Source of the DNA: Ephydatia muelleri
Lineage: Eukaryota; Porifera; Demospongiae; Spongillida; Spongillidae
Length of the DNA: 64,000 bases
Direction: 5' to 3'
Assembly (NCBI GenBank): GCA_013339895.1
Contig: JABACO010000012.1
Location: 5,798,748 to 5,862,747, forward strand
The notes beneath the pieces were generated by a model that saw nothing but the letters and a program-made list of their open reading frames with translations, was not told the origin of the DNA and searched no databases. The translations under genes and the position numbers were made by a program. Positions 61,231-64,000 of this stretch are shown in pieces. The first letter of the stretch is position 1; each line of letters opens with the position of its first letter.

Positions 61231-61540
61231 CAGTATTGGGCATGCCCACTGGAGTCTTCATCTTCTCTTTGGTCTTCTGTTCATGATGTTGCAGAAGTGT
61301 GTTGGTTAGTGCAGTGTATACCTCAGTCAGAGTCTGTGGGGGGTTTCCCTTGTGCTCCCTAAATAGCTCTACAACAATGGCACAGTTGATGGGAACATAC
61401 ATCATACTGCGAATATGCATGAGGACGGACGCTGTTTAATATACAGGTTGAACCTTTCCTTCAGCTGTAAGTTGTGCTTGAAGGCAAGCTCAATATATTC
61501 ATACACGTTTCTGTCGGTTGAACGTAGTGAATTAGACAGA
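61231..61540 (-). pseudogene. NLR gene, NACHT-region exon with frameshift; 5' part missing
   Basis: It reads VYEYIELAFKHNLQLKERFN, then after a one-base frame change near 61415 MMYVPINCAIVVELFREHKG and LTEVYTALTNTLLQHHEQKT, the (M-M-Y-x-P-(I/L)-N-x-A-I-V-V-E-L) signature of NACHT proteins after Sensor 1. The donor is GTAAGC (phase 1). The Walker A and B exons should lie upstream, where the DIRS-type element begins (about 61550), so the gene is probably cut there or continues beyond the window. Confidence 0.7.
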
Positions 61541-61604
61541 AACTATGCTCCCTCCGTATGTGATTGGTTGTACAGCACGTGATGTGACCACGTGGAGGTA
61601 GAGG

Positions 61605-61611
61605 TATATAA
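61605..61611 (+). promoter_or_regulatory. TATA box of the DIRS-type element
   Basis: TATATAA, 64 nt before the ATG at 61675, in a GC-richer leader. Confidence 0.4.
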
Positions 61612-61674
61612 GGTTATGTGAGCGGGAAGGAAATCAGTCTACGTTGCCAGTGCACGTGTCTGCGAACTTCACAA

Positions 61675-61794
61675 ATGTCACGAGAAGGTTCACCAGCCCG
61701 AGACGTCGCAGCTAGAGCGGGATCGTCTAAAGAGGGATCATCTAAGGAGGGATCAGCGGCAATCACGGGCGACCAGTTTGCCCAACTGATGTAA
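61675..61794 (+). pseudogene. DIRS ORF1 (Gag-like) N-terminal remnant
   Basis: It opens MSREGSPARDVAARAGSSKE and contains a duplicated SSKEGS phrase. TAA at 61792-61794 interrupts it; the same frame continues as a charged helix (EVRRLREGQEDAALKLEKG) to TGA near 61856. This looks like the start of a structural ORF with one nonsense change and then the RT deletion. Confidence 0.5.
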
Positions 61795-61858
61795 GAGGTC
61801 CGGCGGCTCCGAGAGGGCCAGGAGGACGCAGCGCTGAAATTGGAGAAAGGCGTGTGAG

Positions 61859-62515
61859 ATGCTCAAATTATCAGCAGATGCAAAAATGGAGCTCACCTTT
61901 TGGGAGCAGTCCATAGGAAAAGTCAATGGTCAGCCTATATGGCACAGCCCATCGGCTGTTAGAATTGCATATTCAGACGCAAGTAATACAGGATATGGAG
62001 GGTATACGGTGGAACATGGTATGCATGTGGCACAGGGGAACTGGTTAGAGCATGAAGCCAAGCAAAGTTCCACCTGGAGGGAACTGGTGGCAGTGTGTAG
62101 GGTTTTACATGCCATTGCCAGTAAGCTGGTTAATATGAGGTTGCGTTGGTTCACTGACAACCAAAACGTGGTGCGCATTTTGCAAGTTGGGAGTGCTAAG
62201 CCGCATCTGCAGTCAGAGGCTGTTGCTGTTTTTGGGCTATGCTTAGCTAATAACATTTGGCTAGAGCCCGAATGGATCCCTCGGGAAGAGAACCATATGG
62301 CAGATTATATCAGCCGGATTGTGGACCATGATGATTGGTCGTTGGACCCGATTATGTTTAAAGCATTGGATGATTTGTGGGGCACTCATACAGTGGATAG
62401 ATTTGCCACACATTACAATTCTCAGCTGGAGCGTTTTAACTCCCGATATGCTTGTCCTGGTTCAGAAGCAGTGGATTCATTTACTACTGATTGGGGTGGG
62501 GAAAATAATTGGTAG
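61859..62515 (+). pseudogene. DIRS RNase H domain
   Basis: Catalytic acids are seen in VRIAYSDASNTGYGG (Asp), SSTWREL (Glu), WFTDNQNVV (Asp) and EENHMADYISR (Asp), the full RNase H set. It removes RNA from the RNA-DNA hybrid during reverse transcription. The ATG at 61859 is probably only the first Met after the deletion joint. The frame ends at TAG 62513-62515 where related elements have Trp, and continues in frame as CPPPCLVARVIGNAEVCKAQ and GTLVVPAWQL to TGA at about 62779. Confidence 0.8.
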
Positions 62516-62814
62516 TGCCCACCTCCATGTCTCGTGGCAAGAGTAATAGGGAATGCTGAAGTTTGTAAAGCCCAGGGCACTCTTGTAGTACCTGCTTGGC
62601 AGTTAGCCCACTATTGGCCCCTGTTATGCCCAGATGGGGTTAGTTTTGCACCATTTGTGGTAGATATGGTATCATTACCGCTGTACACAGAACTGGTACA
62701 CCCTGGTAGGTCCGGATCAGCCTTGTTTGACCACAAGCATCCCAATACGGCTATGTTAGCATTGAAGATTTGTTTCTGAGCTTATGCATGCCTGTATGGC
62801 CATAATTTGGCAGG

Positions 62815-63366
62815 GTCAACCTATGCATGTTGACTGATGTGTGTTCAGCCAGTTTGGCTGGTGTCAACCTATGCATGTTGATGGATGTGTGTTCAGTCGT
62901 TTGGCTGGTGTCAACCTATGCGTGTTGACGGATGTGTTTTCGGCCGTTTGGCCGGTGTCAACCTATGGGTGTTGACGGAGGTGTGTTCAGCCGTTTGGCT
63001 GGTGTCAACCTATGCGTGTTGACGGATGTGTTTTCGGCCGTTTGGCCGGTGTCAACCTATGGGTGTTGACGGAGGTGTGTTCAGCCGTTTGGCTGGTGTC
63101 AACCTATGCGTGTTGACGGATGTGTGTTCAGCCGTTTGGCTGGTGTCAACCTATGCGTGTTGACGGATGTGTGTTCAGCTGTTTGGCTGGTGTCAACCTA
63201 TGCGTGTTGACGGATGTGTGTTCAGCCGTTTGGCTGGTGTCAACCTATGCGTGTTGACGGATGCGTGTTCAGCCGTTTGGCTGGTGTCAACCTATGCGTG
63301 TTGACGGATGTGTGTTCAGCCGTTTGGCTGGTGTCAACCTATGCATGTTGACGGGTGTGTGTTCAG
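62815..63366 (+). repeat. 47-bp tandem repeat, 12 copies, two hairpins per unit
   Basis: Units start GTCAACCTATGCGTGTTGAC at 62815, 62863, 62910 and then every 47 bp to 63333. Each unit has two stems: GTCAAC/GTTGAC and CAGCC/GGCTG (around GTTT). Two units (near 62940 and 63034) have CGGCC/GGCCG instead, changing both sides of the stem. It lies between the RNase H and recombinase parts of the DIRS element. Confidence 0.95.
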
Positions 63367-63415
63367 AACAGGATGCACATGTTCAAGCAACACAAACAAT
63401 AGGCATGATACGATA

Positions 63416-64000
63416 ATGGCGGGGGTTTTGTATGCCAACCTGATGTCATGTCCGTCTTGTTTTTACCCTTCTGTAGATGTATTCTCCTCTGGAGTCTGGC
63501 CTCTGCTGTCAAATCTGGAGGACCCAGAACTTAGGCGGCTGGCCAAAGCTTTGCCAGCTACTGTCCTGAAATGTAAGGCTGACTCTACCACAAAGAAATA
63601 TCTTGGAGCCTTTCAGAGGTGGAAGACATGGGCAGAGACCAGACGGGGGGTCCCAAGCTTCCCTGTACAGGAGATCCATTTGGTGCTGTATTTGCAGCAC
63701 CTAAGTGAGTCTATCCAGTCGAAATCAGCTGTAGAGGAGGCAGTGCATGCTGTTTCATGGTTGCACCAGATGGCAGGTTTACCATCCATTGCGGGGTCCC
63801 CTATAGTGCAAGCTACTTTGGGGGGGTCTTAGGCGGGAATTAGCTAAGCCCAAAAAGCGTAAGGAACCTGTTACAGCAGAGATGTTACTGGCCATGGTAG
63901 AAGCAGCTGGGCCATCCCCTTCCCTTACAGAGGTCCGCTTACTGGCTATTTGCCTTGTAGCATTTGCTGGTTTTCTAAGATGCGAGGAATTGTTAAAGCT
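63416..64000 (+). pseudogene. DIRS tyrosine recombinase, frameshifted, 3' part outside window
   Basis: The N-terminal SAM-like core-binding domain (RLAKALPATVLKCKADSTTK, YLGAFQRWKTWAE) is followed at about 63826 by a run of seven G; reading resumes one frame over (LRRELAKPKKRKEP) and reaches FAGFLRCEELLKL, whose Arg is the first catalytic arginine of tyrosine recombinases. A single extra G in the homopolymer explains the shift, so it could be a sequencing error. These enzymes join the circular DNA copy into the genome. Confidence 0.8.

Larger units (their letters stand above)
61550..64000 (+). mobile_element. DIRS-type retroelement, defective, runs off the window
   Basis: The order is promoter, short Gag-like ORF, RNase H, 47-bp repeats, tyrosine recombinase. 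The combination of RNase H and tyrosine recombinase without a DDE integrase defines the DIRS/Ngaro group. The reverse transcriptase that should precede RNase H is missing (ORF1 joins RNase H within about 70 bp). The far end is outside the window, so its terminal repeats cannot be judged. Confidence 0.8.

Noticed and set aside
62815..63366. CRISPR-like array at 62.8 kb
   Set aside because: Units are contiguous 47-bp tandem copies without spacers, inside a retroelement in a eukaryotic context.

Overview
The window reads as a compact, AT-rich, intron-bearing metazoan genome, most likely a marine sponge. The evidence is short introns of about 60-80 bp with GT/AG borders, an NLR-type innate immune gene (NACHT helical region, CARD-like exon, ribonuclease-inhibitor-type LRR exons), a secreted large-lipid-transfer (vitellogenin-N) protein, and a broad set of eukaryotic transposons. 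There are no operons, ribosome binding sites, rRNA genes or CRISPR arrays. The sponge call is inference from the style of the NLR and repeat sequences; the metazoan call is much firmer.

Layout. 0-9.2 kb: remnants of transposon-like or domesticated genes. These are a SAP-domain exon, a hAT/ZNF862-like zinc-finger exon, a Tc1/mariner element with TA duplications, and a three-exon D,D,E integrase gene whose first intron carries a long-armed foldback element and whose first exon has an in-frame stop. 9.2-16.9 kb: repeat country, with a 39-bp minisatellite, a 1.1-kb near-perfect palindrome with an 82-nt G tract, and two nested foldback elements. 17-22.6 kb: an inverted duplication with arms of about 2.6-2.9 kb, mostly repeats. 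23.7-26.2 kb: the decayed 3' end of an NLR gene, partly duplicated at 44-46 kb.

26.2-36.7 kb: nested inverted duplications. The outer arms each carry the promoter and first exons of a vitellogenin-N gene. The right arm runs into the complete gene (36062-40399, about 11 exons). The left arm is a truncated copy that has also received a hAT-type element, itself hit by a Merlin (IS1595-like) element. The loop of the inner palindrome holds an intact small secreted-protein gene on the minus strand.

40.8-43.9 kb: a Ty3/gypsy integrase fragment and a zinc-finger-like exon split by a 113-bp MITE. 44-61.5 kb: one damaged NLR gene on the minus strand. Its LRR exons lie in tandemly duplicated units of about 2.8 kb; one unit has taken in a gag/integrase LTR element that lacks reverse transcriptase, while its sister unit keeps the empty site. 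61.5-64 kb: a defective DIRS-type retroelement (RNase H, tyrosine recombinase, internal 47-bp repeats) adjoins the 5' side of the visible NLR exons.

Functionally only two genes look intact: the vitellogenin-N gene and the small secreted-protein gene. The NLR shows how such loci grow and decay, by symmetric phase-1 exons, tandem duplication and transposon hits. All similarities were judged by eye; no alignment or database search was run.
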